From Chlamydiota bacterium (GTDB taxonomy: Bacteria > Chlamydiota > Chlamydiia > Chlamydiales > Rhabdochlamydiaceae): a stretch of DNA of 6,541 nt. Each line of letters begins with the position of its first letter. Positions within the stretch are counted from its first letter, which is position 1. The notes under the pieces were generated by a model. It saw nothing but the letters and a program-made list of their open reading frames with translations. It was not told the origin of the DNA and ran no database searches. Made by a program: the position numbers and the translations under genes. The DNA is taken from assembly GCA_011065235.1 (NCBI GenBank), contig JAAKFB010000101.1:1-6541 (forward strand), read 5' to 3'. This document shows positions 5,435-6,541 of this stretch, piece after piece.

Positions 5435-6541
5435 ATGTCCCGAAGTGGTAATTTAGTTAAACAGCCTACGGGTTATCGAGCTTTTATCCCTTCCTCTCTT
5501 CCTCCTATCCCAGCTATTCAAATTGAAGATGGGATTCAGCATATTTTGACAGATGCCAATATTGCACTAGGTAGACTCGATATGATGGGATATCTAGTAC
5601 CCAATCTCGAGCATGTGATTGCAATGTACGTGAGAAAAGAAGCTTTGCTCAGCTCCCAAATCGAAGGAACGCAGGCTTCTTTAGAAGATGTCTTTGATTT
5701 TGAGAATAATATTCCCATTCGGAACGTTGAAGATGTGAAAGACGTGGTCCATTATATCAAGGCTTTGAACCACGGAATCGAAAGATTGGAAACGATTCCA
5801 ATGAGTGTTCGACTCATCAAGGAGATTCATGACATTTTGCTTACAGGAACACGAGGAAAAGAAAAAAAACCAGGAGAATTTCGAAAGTCACAAAATTGGA
5901 TTGGTTTTGCAGGTTCTACATTGATGACAGCAAATTTTGTTCCACCACCACCCAATGAGGCCGCGGATGCAATGAGTGAGTTGGAAAAATATTTCCATAC
6001 ACATTCTGACCTTCCTCTACTGGTAAACTGTGCCTTAATCCACTACCAATTTGAAACGATACATCCTTTCCTTGATGGAAACGGTAGAGTAGGGCGTCTT
6101 TTAATTACGTTCTTTCTCCGTTGGAAAGAGGCGTTGCGATTTCCACTTTTATATATGAGCTATTACTTCAAAATCCATCGTCAGGAATATTACGATCGTC
6201 TGAATTTAGTAAGGGAGCGAGGCGATTTTGAGCAATGGGTGGAGTTTTTTTTAAAAGGAATTGTTTGGACAGCAGATTCTGCAATGAGGACGATTAAGAA
6301 TATCGTGGAACTTCATGAAAAAAACCGAAAACTCGTAATTGAGAAAAAGATGCCAATATCTGCAATGGCTCTTTTGGATTATCTATTTGAAAAGCCTCAA
6401 GTTTCAGTTCAAACTATTGCAAAGTACTTTAAAATTTCTTCGCAGGGAGCAGCAAAACTGATCAAGCAGTTTCATCAATATGAGATACTGAAAGAAATCA
6501 CCGGAAGAAAGAGAGATAAACGAAATGATTATTGGGAATAT
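5435..6541 (+). CDS. Fic-domain AMP-transferase with N-terminal inhibitory motif and C-terminal winged helix; 3' end cut by window
   Basis: The frame is open for 369 codons from a well-placed ATG to the window edge, with no stop. Fic enzymes usually transfer AMP from ATP to a hydroxyl side chain of a target protein. Domain order is an N-terminal Fic_N-type region (about 25-105) with the inhibitory motif (S/T)xxxE(G/N) as S73-SQI-E77-G78, then the Fic core with HPFLDGNGRVGR at 210-221. H210 is the catalytic base, D214 the metal ligand, and N216, R218 and R221 bind nucleotide. A helical winged-helix-like tail follows (about 308-360, VSVQTIAKYFKISSQGAAKLIKQ as the HTH core). The motif before the core makes this class II, self-inhibited through E77. 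Relatives run to about 370-385 residues, so probably only a few residues are missing. All catalytic residues are intact. The target is unknown. The coding strand is G-rich, unlike the gene before it, suggesting separate acquisition. Palindromes O1-O3 upstream may be bound by its own tail. Confidence 0.95.
   Translation, partial: MSRSGNLVKQPTGYRAFIPSSLPPIPAIQIEDGIQHILTDANIALGRLDMMGYLVPNLEHVIAMYVRKEALLSSQIEGTQASLEDVFDFENNIPIRNVEDVKDVVHYIKALNHGIERLETIPMSVRLIKEIHDILLTGTRGKEKKPGEFRKSQNWIGFAGSTLMTANFVPPPPNEAADAMSELEKYFHTHSDLPLLVNCALIHYQFETIHPFLDGNGRVGRLLITFFLRWKEALRFPLLYMSYYFKIHRQEYYDRLNLVRERGDFEQWVEFFLKGIVWTADSAMRTIKNIVELHEKNRKLVIEKKMPISAMALLDYLFEKPQVSVQTIAKYFKISSQGAAKLIKQFHQYEILKEITGRKRDKRNDYWEY

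Noticed and set aside
5536..5718. 60-codon minus-strand frame
   Set aside because: Lies opposite the conserved inhibitory-motif region of the Fic gene, with no independent support.

Overview
The window most likely comes from a member of the Chlamydiae, probably an environmental or amoeba-associated (Parachlamydia-like) lineage. The evidence is the minus-strand block thrS, then a ParA/MinD-type ATPase, then the start of a third small gene. This reproduces the chlamydial chromosomal order thrS (CT581) - parA/minD (CT582) - pGP6-D-like (CT583), and the ParA protein closely resembles CT582 as I remember it, including its variant P-loop. I could not run any search, so the taxonomic call rests on synteny and recalled family features.

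Layout. Positions 1-127 (minus) hold the first 42 codons of a gene that leaves the window on the left. Positions 139-891 (minus) encode the ParA ATPase. Positions 888-2825 (minus) encode threonyl-tRNA synthetase. The three genes are packed like an operon: thrS and parA overlap by four bases, and parA and the next gene are 11 bases apart. A sigma70-like promoter (TTGAAC, 17 bases, TACAAT) lies just upstream of thrS. Divergently, 2878-5280 (plus) encodes an 800-residue protein I cannot name. It has a Cys/His/Asn pattern that hints at a papain-like fold and a long central helical segment.

Positions 5281-5434 are an intergenic control region. It contains a candidate promoter, three related palindromes (shared core TAAnCAACN4GTTGnTTA) spaced 31 and 41 bp apart, and a perfect Shine-Dalgarno. 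It leads into 5435-6541 (plus), a Fic-domain AMP-transferase with its own inhibitory motif and a C-terminal winged helix. That gene is cut by the right edge with no stop yet reached.

How the parts relate. The minus-strand block is housekeeping: tRNA charging and chromosome/plasmid-type partition. The Fic gene looks like a separate accessory unit. Its base composition is G-rich on the coding strand, whereas the neighbouring plus-strand gene is strongly C-rich. Its palindromes overlap and follow the promoter, so autoregulation by the Fic protein's own DNA-binding tail is the most attractive hypothesis. No tRNA, rRNA, CRISPR array, insertion sequence or intrinsic terminator could be supported.
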